A stretch of 64,000 nt of DNA from positions 1,516,001-1,580,000 of the forward strand of contig NC_087082.1 in the NCBI RefSeq assembly GCF_026151205.1, given 5' to 3'. Below, one piece after another: positions 10,359 to 31,467 of the stretch (its first letter is position 1; every line of letters starts with the position of its first letter). The notes beneath the pieces were generated by a model. It saw nothing but the letters and a program-made list of their open reading frames with translations, was not told the origin of the DNA and did no database searches. Source of the stretch: Bolinopsis microptera. Its lineage: Eukaryota > Ctenophora > Tentaculata > Lobata > Bolinopsidae. Both the position numbers and the translations under genes were made by a program.

Positions 10359-12480
10359 TGTGTTGGTTCAGCCGAATTAATTATTATGTAATCAAGTTTA
10401 TTTTTCTCTTTTAGTTAGTTGTCATCCGGCCAAACATTAAGCAACTTATATTGCAGTTCCATTTATCAATTAGTATATCAAAATATGTCATTGTAATTTT
10501 GCATGGCTGAAATGTAACGCTTGATTTATATATATAATAATTAATTGAATTTTCAAATAAAAAAGATACGTGCACAAGGCTTGACATAAAGTGCCAAATA
10601 TTAAGATATTCACCACAACACACTAGAGGATTGACAATTTGCATCACCAGTTTACCGCAGTGCTGCGTACCAAAAGTAACTCAATGCAGAATATCACACA
10701 AAAATAACTTTGCGAATATGTTACTATAGTAATTAAACGGCCAGTGACAACCGTGCAGAGTGAAAAAGAAAAACACATTTATCGCTAATTTTGTACCTGG
10801 TCATGATAGATCAAACCATAAACTGTAGATATCACACATTCTACATAATGGTGCTTTTAATGAATTAGTGAAACAAGCGCAAATTTACAAATTATAATCA
10901 TATCTCCAGTCACTACACTTGAATTGAATCTGCCCTCAAACTAGGCACAATTTCAAGCATGTTTAACGTGCACATTCCATAAATATAGAAACACTTCTCA
11001 ATTTTTTAATAAAGTGGTTGTTTGTCAGTGCCCCCTAGGTATTGCATGATGTGAGGGCACTTAGGTTGGTAACACCGAATCTAAGCTCATAAAACTCTTT
11101 GCAAGATTGGGAAAAAGTTTGTCATTTATTTTACGGGTAAGCATTGCATTTCTTATCTTCAAGCTGTGGAACATAAGCCAAGTATTTAATTTATAAATTA
11201 AGTTGGTGTACTAAAAATCTATTGAATTATGAATTGCATTGCAATGAATCAAATTGCTTGCCTAGCAAAACAATATCCTTTCAGTACAATATGTTATAAT
11301 ATATTATATGTTATAAGATTGTTAATTGTTATATATCTTACTATATATAAAGCGAGACGATATATATATATATATCTGTGCCATTTTACTGACACCACGG
11401 CATCAACTTTAACGCGACTTTCCGCAAAAACCGTAAAAGATATACAACTGAAACTTTTTTGACTGGGTCAAATGCTTTTATGCTTTTCAAATCAGCATGA
11501 AAAAATAAAAAATTGGCCAAGGAATAGGAGTTTTAGAGCCCAAAATTTGGACCCCCAAGTGGTGTCAAAAACGCGAATTAAATAGGTAATAATTATTTTA
11601 GTCTCTTGAGTCTTGACACCATTTTAGGGTTATACGGGTTCCTGCTAGTATATATAATATATATATTATAGCTGATGTAAGAAGGTGAAGAAGAAAGAAC
11701 AAGAGATCCAACAAGAAAGGAACAACAGAAGGTGTGTTGGAGTAGCAGTGTCTAAGTAGTAGGTGTACTGGGAAAACACCGGCAGTGGCGTAACGTTGCC
11801 TGTTGGCGCCCCCACTCCCCCCTCCCCGCCGCCGAAAATGCGGCCCCTGTTGACGCATATTCCCCTTTTGAAGCCACTTCCTAAAATTGAACAAATCAGG
11901 TGATTTTAGAGGATACGCTGGTAAAATATCTAAAAAAGTGTGTTTCTAGAGCAAATGCACAGTTTTGCTAGTACCTCAGTCAGGCATGGCTCCACAGGGG
12001 GGTGCGAGAAAAAAAAATCCCAAAAATTAATTTGAGGGCAATTTTACGCTAAAATCAGCTAATTTTAAAGATTTTTCAGGTTTTTTTTTCTAAAAAATTT
12101 TAAATTATAGACATTGCTGTCATTATTGACAAATTTGCTGAGAGTAACCGCAGAGTTGTGTTGAATTGAACAGTCCCAGTGTCAATTATGTTTTAATTGT
12201 TATTAAAATATTTGCCACTGAACACCGGTAAGTTTTAGTCTAGTTTTCTCTTTCAATATATAGTTTCATGATAGTTGTAGGTTTATATATTTCTTATGTT
12301 GTATATGATTCATATTTATTGTATTACTTAGGAATCATATTTCAGGTGTTTTTTAGTTTTGTAGTGAGTGTAAATGAGTGTAAAGGAGAGAAGAAATAGT
12401 AGGAGTCTAAGCAGTAAGCATCACCATAGAAGAGTAACCTAGAAGAACAAGGAAGTGTATTTTGTATAAACATAGTTTTA
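10359..12480. other. No gene seen
   Basis: AT-rich DNA with short TA runs (for example around 11360). CAGTGGCGTAACG at 11784 resembles the left end of some hAT elements, but I found no matching right end. No coding exon could be supported on either strand. Confidence 0.4.
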
Positions 12481-12484
12481 ATTA

Positions 12485-12795
12485 GTAATAATAATAATAA
12501 TAATAAGTAGGAATTTATACATCGCTTTATAGCCATAAAGAACTCAAAACCCAAAGATTCAGTTCAAACCATCTAAAGCGACTCATGAGTAACATGTACA
12601 TAAGAACTTATTTTTATGAAGTATGGATTTTATGAGAGAGGTAATACATGATACTTATACAAATACGTTTTCAAAGAGATGAGTTTTTAGTTTCTTTTTA
12701 AATAAGACGATATCAGTTAGTGTTCTCAATTGATAAGGAAGCTGATTCCAAACAGAGGGTCCGCAGTAGCTGAAACTTCTCTCGGTTTTACTATA
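12485..12795 (-). pseudogene. 3' end of a LINE reverse transcriptase, minus strand
   Basis: Read on the minus strand, 12795-12655 encodes SFSYCGPSVWNQLPYQLRTL followed by TDIVLFKKKLKTHLFENVFV and a stop. The pattern xxWNxLPxxLR...FKKxLKTxLF is the conserved tail of CR1/jockey-type ORF2 proteins. After about 120 bp the element ends with a GCGATGTATAAAT-type motif (plus 12513-12530) and a (TTA)n run (plus 12485-12507), the kind of simple-repeat terminus many non-LTR elements have. Only the last 50 codons survive. Confidence 0.75.
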
Positions 12796-14018
12796 GTTTG
12801 AAATAGGAGGAACATTTAGGAGGAAATAGTCTTGTAATATATTTTAGGAAGAAAGACTTTTAGTTCTGGTATTATTTAGTGATATTTTAGTGCAGTAGTT
12901 TTAGTTAGTAGTTAGTTTATAGTGAGTATCGGGTACAGGGTCTTGGGAGGTTAGTGAGAGTCAGTTGAGCGTTTTATATTCTAGTGTTAATTTTACTAAC
13001 ACAAACCATAATTTCAGTTTAATTTATTATAATTCCGTGTTTTATTTTGTATTTTAATATCCCCAATTTTAGTGTATTATTAGGTATTGAATAGGTTGTC
13101 ACACAATATCAATCGCTTCATTAACATTTTCTTACAGTTACTACCTTGCTAATCAAGTAATAAGAGTTCACTCTTTAATACCCGACACTAATCTTCCTGT
13201 TAATTTGTCCGGTCTCTGAGTATCATACACTAAATCAATAAGTTAGTTAATAACGAATAAATAAAAGCCTTAATCAAAGGATAATAAAGCCAATCCCCTA
13301 GTCGAATCTAGTAAGGTTAAGATCGCAAATATTATTATCGAATAAACATCATTTACACAAAGCCACCTTCACCCCACTAATTTTCAGTACTACAGGAGAA
13401 ATATCACCGCAACAATTTCAATGTTATATTCTTGGTCGATAATCCGACTGGTGACATAACGCTATATAATATTGGGCAGTGACTGTGATTTTTTACAACT
13501 ACTAAATCATCCATCCGTAAAGTGATTCACAAAATGACACTTAAACCTCGTGTCTCAGTGCTCACTTAAACGGTACTTGGCGGCTGAACTGTGGTGTTTA
13601 ACGTTTGCAGCTAGATTGGACTCCTCTGATATTAGTAAATGTATATGATTTTTAAATATTGAACATACTCTGCAACCTGGTAGCACGGCTGACACAAAAA
13701 CAAAAATATTTGCCTGGCTTGTGCATAACCTAATTAATAACCCGTACTCCGATAAAAGCCGTCTGGAGAAACTCCGCAACATGTTCATTGTAGTCAACAA
13801 GCACAAAAAAGCATTATTAGCAATTGTGTCCTTTACCCTCCTACACAATTTGAATATTTTCCTGGCTAAGCTAATTCATCGAACCACGTCAGACTTAATA
13901 TGTATTTAGTTTTAAACAATTCAGTAAGTTAGCTTTTCATATACGCTGTTCACGGATGTTACTCGTCTAAATTTCTTCGAAGTAGCGCGCGCCGGGCCAG
14001 ATCATTAACAATGCACAT
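12796..14018. other. No gene seen
   Basis: AT-rich DNA. Open frames near 13555-13909 overlap on both strands and match no family I recognise. Confidence 0.4.
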
Positions 14019-15096
14019 TGTAGCGCGATGCGTTACTGTGCCGCGCCGCGCACTCAATAAGGCGCACTCAATAAGGCTTCTCTGGCTAGATCGGCGAGAT
14101 GCGCTACTCTGCCGCGCCGAGCTGCCATGAATTGACATCGTCAATTAACAATGCACAATGGTCAATGTACGCTGTAGTTCGGAAATTTAAACCAAACTCT
14201 TTTGATCAGCCGCGCGCCGAACCAATGTTGCAAAGTAAAAATTTTGTCCTTTTAAAATTTTTTTAGTATAAATTGATTTATTAATTTATCACTCGTACAC
14301 ATATCACAAATCATTTTATTATAATAAAACCACTTCTGTGAAATGCAAATGGTTATTTTGACTTTAAATATTTGAACTAAATATATTATTTGATTGTGGG
14401 TGTATAATTCACATAGCCATGTGCCTACGCGTACTGCGTGACGCGCTTGTTTCTCCGGCGGTCGCGCGCTACTGCAAGCAAGAGGGCTCTGGTTAGAGCA
14501 ACCATGTGTATAGGCTTACTGCAAATTTCTAACTTTTACTAAAGTTGATAATTTATGGTTTGCTATTTTGCATATTACTGGCTTTTTTTTAGATATCTTC
14601 AGAGAAAAACGTAAAACAATCATGCGCGCATTAATGTGTGCATAATTACTTATGATGGCTTACTGAACGAATGCATTCAGTGTTCAATATTCCATCATAA
14701 ACAATTTGCCTTAAAAAATCAAACTTCGCTGTAATTATGTAATTTAGATCAAAAATTGTAATAATATTTGCATGCTAAAAGGTAATTATATATAAAATAT
14801 ATTTTTGTCTGCTTTAAACTGATACAAAATAAATTGTTGTTTTTTTGAAATTGCTGTTTTCTTGATCTCAAAATTCTTATTTGTTAAAAAAAATAGAATG
14901 TTGTTAAATATTATCAAATACATAATATGCTTAAACCTACTCATACTTGTCAGTGGAATCAAAATTTGTTAAGCAAATTTTTATAATTGTAGCGCGATGC
15001 GTTACTGTGCCGCGCCGCGCACTCAATGAGGCTTGATCGGCGAAATGCGCTACTGTGCCGCGCCGAGCTGCGATGAATTGACATCGTCAATTAACT
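14019..15096. repeat. GC-rich direct repeats, about 110-130 bp, 970 bp apart
   Basis: TGTAGCGCGATGCGTTACTG through GAATTGACATCGTCAATTAA occurs at 14019-14149 and 14988-15096. The first copy carries a small internal duplication (GCGCACTCAATAAG). These are GC-rich islands in strongly AT-rich DNA. They start TG and flank about 840 bp with no coding capacity, so they could be terminal repeats of a small LTR-type (TRIM) element or just two copies of a dispersed repeat. No primer-binding site or target duplication was recognised. Confidence 0.7.
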
Positions 15097-15489
15097 TTAT
15101 ATATAATCATAAATAATCTTCATCCCGGAGAAAATGCTTTTGCTTAACCATTAACGAATTGTATTTCAAAATTCCACTTTAATTTTAGAACTCAAAACAC
15201 GTTCTGATTTTTTTGTATTTTACTTGAATATGGTGTCATTCCTTTACGTTCGTTACCATGACAAATACACAATTATTAACGGGTGATACTCGTAAAATAT
15301 TTGTTCCATACAACTGTCGACGAGTCCAACTCGGCGCGCGTCCTGGTAGGTTATAAACCTACAAGTGTACGGATGTGTATAATTATAAAACATGAGTATA
15401 GTTCACTTTTTGCTTACAAAAAATTACAGATAAAAATTAAGCTCTACGGCAATTGAATTCAATCACAAGTGTTTCCCTATTTAAAACAT

Positions 15490-15965
15490 AATGTTCATAT
15501 TGTGAAGTGAGCTGATCAAAGCTTGTAGTTGACGTGAATGGAAATATAGCGTCCGCCACAACGAAACAACGGGCGCAATTCTTGTTGACCTCAGAAGGGA
15601 GGTTGTTCCAGTTAAGTAAGGAATCACTGGCTCCCGAAGAAAGGACTTCATAGATTCTTAACTAATATACTCAAGCATACCCACCTGGCTCCCAATGCCC
15701 ATTGAACAGAATATGTAAATTTCCATAATCAGGGCTAACAACCATAGGCGCATATATACGGTCTTATTCCTAAGTCTGTTCTACCCCAACAACATCATGA
15801 ATGAATTTCTTCACCGATTCAACAGCTTTCTTTATTTTTGTTAGTCGCGTCGGCTGACATCTTGGGTTGTACTGGATGTAACAAGTTTATTATCGGATGT
15901 CTACTTATATTTATTATGATATCATTATTCATTGTAATGGCAATAAAATTTAAATTTTGTTTTAC
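15490..15965. mobile_element. Possible LINE remnant
   Basis: On the minus strand about 15645-15590 reads SDSLLNWNNLPSEV, resembling the WNxLP tail of LINE ORF2. On the plus strand the block ends TTGTAATGGCAATAAAATTT (about 15934-15953), typical of LINE 3' termini. The two signals are on opposite strands, so this may be two nested fragments. Support is weak. Confidence 0.3.
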
Positions 15966-16086
15966 TTAAATTTTGTTTTACTTAATAAATTTGATTCTCC
16001 ACTGTGTGAATGTGGATGAAGGGAGCAAAACTCACTTCACCTGCTTATCTACTGTCATGATATAAAACCAAATAAAAGGAACAGCA

Positions 16087-16251
16087 TGAGTGAGCTTCTC
16101 AAAAGACACCCATTCCACAACATCTTTGACCAGGGCTATGGGGGAAACTCTATGTTAATATCATGGAGCAGACTTCGCGAGTTCTTTGATTTAGCGATTG
16201 AAATAACAAGGGATGCAGAAGAATTCCTTCGAACAGAGATAAAACTGTAAA
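16087..16251 (+). CDS. Small ORF, 54 codons, unknown
   Basis: ATG at 16087, stop TAA at 16249. The product begins MSELLKRHPFHNIFDQGYGG and ends in a Glu/Arg-rich helix-like stretch. I recognise no family. It could be an exon, a transposon fragment or chance; no splice sites or promoter are evident. Confidence 0.15.
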
Positions 16252-16292
16252 CAGTGTGTCATATTCCAACTACTACACCATCCCTATGATTA

Positions 16293-16363
16293 GTGAGCCG
16301 GGTTCAATGTTAGACCGGACGAAGCATATGTATCGTGAGCCGGGTTAATCAAGACCGGACGAA
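16293..16363. repeat. Paired GTGAGCCGGGTT...GACCGGACGAA motif
   Basis: GTGAGCCGGGTT followed by GACCGGACGAA occurs twice (16293 and 16335). The inner words CCGG(G)T and ACCGG are partly complementary, so each copy could form a short hairpin. Confidence 0.6.
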
Positions 16364-17831
16364 AAAATGATTACATCTCAACAATGGATAATACTGCAGA
16401 GGTGCCATTACAGTTAAATTCTGTTACCTGAACTCTGATAAACAGTTTTAATATTATAGCATATACTATAATATTATGAAAGATATTTTACGACAAATAG
16501 ATGTTGTTTACTCATTTATACACACCAAAGGTTGGTGTGATTTTAACTAATTTATTATTGTTAATAAAGTTTATATATTGAGAATTTTATACAGTAGTCT
16601 ATAGACCAATTAAATTATTTTACTGGTCACGTGTATGGTTAATTGTTTTATGACATTGAATGAATCTATTTATTACGAGTATTAAGGACTGCTAGTATAT
16701 TTTATTTATTTGTTTTCACTTCTACACGTTTAGGCAGTTGCTCTTGTGACCAGAGTTTTAGAGTTATATATATATATATACGGTCAAACTGAACAGTTTG
16801 GGGGAGCAGAAAATTATATAGTAAATGGGAATGTACAGTAAATCAGGATCTTTCTATTCGATTCCCGTCAAGTCACAGGGTTTCTTTCCACAAAGTATCT
16901 ATATTATATTTTAAACTTGACGAAATCCCCTGGTAACGGGGACCATAAACCGACCCTTCTTTGTAGTCAATTTCAGCTCACGATTTTTAGCAGGGTTGTA
17001 GAAAAAGGAAACACATCTGTTAAAGCATTCTTAGAATTTTGATTTAGGCTTTATATTTTTTATAATTAACGTCGGGGTGAGGTAAAATGGTAAAATGAAG
17101 GTAAAATGAATGTTAGAATTATGGCGTAATTTTATCGAAGGTTTACCGCGCCGTTGCTTAGCAACAGCAAGAGATTGCATGTGTGCGAGCAACCACAAAT
17201 TAGCAACGCGAGTCATGCTTTGTGATATTGATACGTTATGACTGGCTTACATTCTCTATGACTATTCCTAACTAAAGCGTATATTATTGCCCACGTTAAG
17301 GGGCCTGTTAATAATTTATTAAATTATTAGCTATTTTAGATTTAATAATAATATTCCTAACTTTGGTTGTTAAATAGATATTTTCAGGGAATCCGAATAC
17401 TTGTATCGTTTCCGTCGTATTGTAAAACAAAATCCATAATTGCTACAGTACAGAGCTATAAAGTGATGAAGAGAAATTAAAAAATAACTGATTTTTAAAA
17501 ATTTCCTCGAACAAAGCTTTCGACTAGCGGGTCTCTAGTTGGTAATAGTTGCCAAGCACTCAATTTCCAGTAAGGGGTAATTAAGGGAAGTAACAAGCCT
17601 GACGAGCTTGCTTGACATCAAGGACCCATTTATAATCTGTATTTCAAAAGATCACTTGAAAAGGAAGAGGTATGGTAAATCAGCAGCTAGTCAATGAAAT
17701 AAGAAATTCAGTGATACACAAAATTTGATTAGTGTAAAAAAGTAATTGTTTTAATATATATAGCTTTTTATAACAAATGTGTAATTTGATTCAATAAAGT
17801 CTGTTATGATCTATCTAAATTGATATTGTTG
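16364..17831. other. Intergenic, no gene seen
   Basis: AT-rich DNA downstream of the minus-strand nucleoside transporter. It contains a TA run near 16770 and no supported exon. The transporter's 3' UTR must lie at the right end of this interval, but I saw no clean minus-strand AATAAA within the first 70 bp. Confidence 0.4.
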
Positions 17832-19175
17832 TTAAAGGTTTAATATTACCGGAACAAGGAAAATGCTACCACTACCAAGTGCTAGTCCCGCTGCTATGAA
17901 AAAGAACATAACCATACTAGCTCTTCCCTGATTTTCTTTGTCCTGAAAATATCCTGGTGCATAGGTGAGATTTAGATTCACTAAATATCCACCAGTGAAT
18001 GCAGTGATGAAACATATGACAGAGGGTACAACATCTGAAGTAAACCAAACTGGAATGGTTCTCGGCTGAATATTGGTCATCAAAGTAAGAGGAATGAGCA
18101 CCAATCTTGCCAACGAAGCCCACACCATCATTTCTTTTTTGGGCCAGTTAACAAATTCTGTAAGTATTTTGCCAAAGTTGTCTCCTATTGTCCAAACTAG
18201 GTAGATGGTGACTGGCAGGAAGAACTTGTCTGTCCAGTCTGTACCTGTTTTAGGATCCACTGACTTGAGGTTAGTCAGAGTTGCAGGAAACACCAGGAGA
18301 CTGCTTACTGTTACAAGCAATCCTGCTATGCACTGCGTCTGAATGACTTTAGCAATCTCTTTTAAGGACAGGACCTCTGTGTTTTCTGTGTTTTCATCCC
18401 GATCCCCCTTGTACTTCGTTTTTATGGTTCTTTCTTTAACCAGATCCAGGTTTAAGAAATAAATTGTCAGCGTGGTTCCTCCAACCAAGGTGAGTATTGT
18501 CATTACCATGAAGTAATAGAAAGCAGCACTGACCACATCAATTCCTGGGAAGGCTAAGGTCGAGAGTGCTACAGCGCTGCCAACAAGTCCAGCCAACCCC
18601 TTTCCCACATAATACGTTTTCAGTATGCCAGCTTCTATCATAGTACACAAGATGGAGTGAGAACTAGTTATCAAACCATGGCATGCTGCATTAATTGAGT
18701 ACATAATCATAACTAAAATAAAAAACTCTTCAGGCCAGGAATCAGTGTTGATCTTTGCAAGTGCTGTTACCACAATTAGTGGAGCAGAAAATGCTACAGT
18801 AGCTACCAAAACAAGTTTTCTAGCAGAAAATCTTTGGGTCAAAAAGAACATTAAGAAGCTTCCCAATAAGTTTGAAAACACAGCACTGGCTTGGAGAAAT
18901 AGAGAAAAGTTATTCTCGAAATAAGTCCCTGCTAATTTCTTCCTAAAAAAACCTTCTGCATTTAGGAGAATGTTCCAAGGCAGAAGAGAAAGGATTCCAA
19001 GTAGAAGAAAGATCAGCTTTATCCTCAAGATTCCTGCTTTTTCATCTTGTTCATCAACTAACTCAATGGCATCTATCTTATTGACGTCGGTTGGTGATTC
19101 TGATTCTGACAACACCCCAAGGACGACTGGTTGCAGCTCTATAACCCTCCCTTCCTTTGTTTCCGTTTCCAGCAT
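17832..19175 (-). CDS. Equilibrative nucleoside transporter (SLC29/ENT family)
   Basis: A single open frame of 447 residues, close to the usual 450-480 for ENTs, which move nucleosides across membranes down their gradient. After a hydrophilic, acidic N-terminus (about 1-50), TM1 carries FLLLGILSLLPWNILL (residues 56-71); the PWN motif is the ENT signature. About ten further hydrophobic segments follow, interrupted by a basic loop (KTKYKGDRDENTEN) after TM6, as in the family. The C-terminus FFFIAAGLALGSGSIFLVPV matches the conserved last helix (GLALG). The ATG is the first after an in-frame TAA 16 codons upstream. There is no intron in 1.34 kb, in a neighbourhood where other genes are split every 70-220 bp, so a retrocopy origin is possible although the frame is intact. 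It is transcribed divergently from the Rab gene 1.27 kb away. Confidence 0.93.
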   Translation of the reverse strand: MLETETKEGRVIELQPVVLGVLSESESPTDVNKIDAIELVDEQDEKAGILRIKLIFLLLGILSLLPWNILLNAEGFFRKKLAGTYFENNFSLFLQASAVFSNLLGSFLMFFLTQRFSARKLVLVATVAFSAPLIVVTALAKINTDSWPEEFFILVMIMYSINAACHGLITSSHSILCTMIEAGILKTYYVGKGLAGLVGSAVALSTLAFPGIDVVSAAFYYFMVMTILTLVGGTTLTIYFLNLDLVKERTIKTKYKGDRDENTENTEVLSLKEIAKVIQTQCIAGLLVTVSSLLVFPATLTNLKSVDPKTGTDWTDKFFLPVTIYLVWTIGDNFGKILTEFVNWPKKEMMVWASLARLVLIPLTLMTNIQPRTIPVWFTSDVVPSVICFITAFTGGYLVNLNLTYAPGYFQDKENQGRASMVMFFFIAAGLALGSGSIFLVPVILNL

Positions 19176-20449
19176 TCTTCTATACGAAATAGTGGTTAAA
19201 TAGGTTAAAGTGATGGAATTATCTTAAAATGATCGAAATAACGAAAATAAGTTTGATTTTAAGATAACATTTCACTGCTTGACTGCAGCTGCTCTCATCC
19301 CTTGCTCTCATGAAAAGTTGCTTTTCTAGTTTTGAAACTCTCATCAATATTCACCTCCCAAATATCCTAGAATCTCTGTAGTATCTCAGGTCCGGAATTT
19401 TCAAATCAATGCAATAGACATTAGACACTTAAGAATAAATTTCAAAAAACGTCAAAAGGTGGGGATTTGCAGAGTTCCTACATTGGACAGCCGAAATCGT
19501 GGAAACACTGTGTTTTAAGTTAAAACTAGGAGCATGAACTAACGATAACAAATGAAACTAACGCCAACGGTGGTTGCCCAAGTTTCATGAGCCCAATTCT
19601 CAATAGAATATTAGATTAGTCACTCCTTAAGGGTGAGTGGTAAATACAGGATCGAATGTACCTTGTAATCAACTGATCCTCTTTTTTGCCTAATAACTTA
19701 CAGCAGTCTGATGAAAAAGTCATGGCTAACCATGATTGGAAGAATCGGGCTAATCTTTTAAACGGAAATTAAGCCGAATCTGGCAAATGAAAATTAAATA
19801 ATTGGTGTTGGGCTAGATACAGGTAGGCTTTGTCATTATAAATATACGTCACATTGAAAGTTAGTGAAGGGTCATGCTCCGCTGTGACCATGTGTGATGT
19901 GTCCTCTTAATCTCATTGCTAGGAGAAGTGGAATGTGCTAGTTCCAGTTGAAATATACAACACAGTATATTATTTTTCTATCTTAAATAGTATGTGTAAT
20001 GGGCAATTATATCCAAATGAGATGGTTAATGATTATTTGCGTACAAACTATACAACAAAATCAATCGATATTATTTAGGTATCTAGATGCTATCGCAGTA
20101 TCTCTTAACATTATTAATTTAGGTATAAACCTGGAGATAAGAAGCTACTTTTAAGCTTTTTCTCGATTTCGGTCTTCGATATTTTATTCACAAAATACAA
20201 GTACAATTAAAGTATCGTGTACAAGAGATACAAATCGTCTTCTGAGATAATGACGAAACGACACTATCCAAGTATTAAATAACGGACATAATTTCATTGA
20301 TAATAGCCCATTAAAATTAAATTTAAAGTAATCTTCACACTTTACGATTTGAGATGTAACCTTTCGTTGATTATATCCTGATAATATCTAATCTAGAATA
20401 CTCAGTTTAGGATGTGAGATGATTCCTGCGTGTTGCAGCCTCAGTGGAC
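19176..20449. promoter_or_regulatory. Divergent intergenic region, ENT / Rab
   Basis: The 1.27 kb between the start codons of the minus-strand transporter and the plus-strand Rab gene must carry both 5' flanks. A GTTGCAG at 20431-20437 just before the Rab ATG could be a 3' splice site of a 5'-UTR intron. I saw no strong TATA or CCAAT arrangement. Confidence 0.35.
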
Positions 20450-29127
<8,678 letters not shown>

Positions 29128-31467
29128 CTGGCGAAGATTAACCAGCTATGATACGATCAATTACTGATGAACGTTGCGGTGATTCCACTATGAGTACAAG
29201 TTCGCAGCAGAGCATTACACGATAACAATCCTAACGATCGTAAATTTCGCCGGTGATTCATTGAGATCTGTTGTAGGTTACTGTTTTCTGAGTTGTTGTA
29301 AGTTAAATTAAAGTATATTCAAAGTTAAATTGTATATGAGATCATATATGTCGAGTGCGTTCTTTTTTTGAACAGCGTTGTACTTATCATACTTTAAAAT
29401 ATTTGATGTTGAATAATGATAATTTCGCATTAAAATTTATGACTTATAAATGATTATATATGAATTATATTTATTCGTTTTCGTTTTGTACATTTCTGTA
29501 ACATTCGCTGCTCGTCGCGGTTCGTATTTGCCGAATTTAAAATTTACATGACGGTCACATTTTGGAATACAATATAACGTTTCATAATTTTATACATGAA
29601 GATTGTATTTTGTATAATTGGTTTTTTAAACATTGGAGTTGTTTTATTCTATTGTGTCGTGGTATATTGTGAATGTAGTGATGGCTGAACATCAGAAACA
29701 TTAAGCTAGCCAAAACAAACTTATCCTGCTATTTTAAAACTATTAGCATGGAAATTTATCATTAACATGATTTTTACTTTCCCCCGTAAACACTCACTAA
29801 GTTTCCTCTAATAGAGTGGAAGTTGGTACTGCGATCTTTAAGGCGTTAATTCAATAATATTATGCCTGTAGAATCTATTACGTAGTAATAATGGATAATA
29901 TCTTCTTGTTGGTCGACAGTGTGATACCCCATTTTCAGGGCTTCTTGGGGGAACAAAAGTGCACCGTTATTGAGGATTCCCAGGCTATCAAGACAATATG
30001 AATTGACTACAATCTGCCAATCTCATATTTAAACTTACATTTGAGACAATGGTTGACTCGCCATGAACCAATATTCCCTCCCTCCCTTGATCCTCTGCCG
30101 GACTTATGAGATCTGTCGAGACTACACTTAAGAAACTACCAGTTGGTTGAGCTAGCTCACAGCATTCTGTAGAATACAACGGACTCTGCTTTACAAATAC
30201 CATGTGTGACAGTAGTTTGCAGATTAGCCTCTTAATCAGATACTGTCACAATTCAAAGTACCAGCCTCCAGCTATCACCGGTGCCAGAGGGGCCACTTTA
30301 CTCCAGAAATCAAATAGGAGCGCCAGCGTCCTGTTTGTTGCGGTTGACTTCACGAAATCTTAGAGTCACTTGTATCGCCAAAGAATGAGCGATGAAGATG
30401 GTGTTTCGGATGCTTTTCAGCACACTTAGTACAGAGAATCCTGTAGCATGTAGAAATACTGGGATGTAAGCGCAGGGTTGAGTGATTCCATGTTTTAATG
30501 AATGCTACTGATGCTAATTCTAGGTTAAAGAACGGACTTCACCCACTGTCAGTGTCAATCCTAAATCCACATGCCTGTTTTACATTATAATTGGATAGTA
30601 TTAATATCATATCACTATCAGCATAAAAGCTATCATTAACTGTAACTGCTGGTTTGTTCCGCACCTGATATGATCTCACCTTACAAATTGAAACCGATTC
30701 TGCTGAAATTTCGCTTCAGACTCTCACGGGGCCTATCCTTTACTCCGCTTGGGACTCCAACCTCTAATGTATGTGAAGCATGCTCAGCTGCCTTCGCACC
30801 GCCTCGTTTGCGGTCACCTTGCCCAGATACGGCTCACTTTGCCTCTTCTTTCAGCACTGAAAACGTGACCAGAGCCCTCTGAGTCCTGAAACATAATGAA
30901 TGCCGAGTTCTTTGGAGTCAACCTGGTCTGGAATTCGAAGTTTCACTCTATGCGATCATTTACGCACATGCTCACCGCACATAGGAAGCTATATAACGGG
31001 ATATTTATCATTATGCATCAATCTTCGGGCGTAATAGACTTACAACTAAGTATAAGTTGGTTGATTAATCCAGGGTGCTAATAATAAATGGATAGCTGCG
31101 TGAAAGTCACGTCTTTCAGCGAGCATTGAGACAGCACCTTTAGAGAATATCAGCTGGTAAGTATATCTACCGTGCGGTTAACTTAAAGGATCTGCCACCG
31201 AGCACGCGGTATTTTTGAGGAATTAGTAGTGAAACGTGTATAACAAAAAGCTTAGTATAGAAGTGCTGTGGAAGTGTTAATAGTATCTATATCTGAAGTA
31301 GTGCCTTTAAACTTAGAGCTACGATCGTGTAGCGTTACCTAATTCACACTTTTGAATCAAGTTATACCTATTGTTGTTGGACTTCTTATTGTGCTCCGTA
31401 CCAGGTGCAGCAGTGGCAACTCCGGCGGGTTCAGTTTAATACTGCTGGTAACTCGTTCATCCTTACT
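29128..31467. other. Rab 3' flank and intergenic DNA, no gene seen
   Basis: The first few hundred bases are probably Rab 3' UTR. No tRNA, transposon end or recognisable exon was found. An open frame at 30670-30882 has unusually even base composition (MISPYKLKPILLKFRFRLSR) but no homology I can name. Confidence 0.4.

Noticed and set aside
11780-12010. CAGTGGCGTAACG as a hAT transposon end
   Set aside because: No matching inverted end or 8-bp duplication found nearby.
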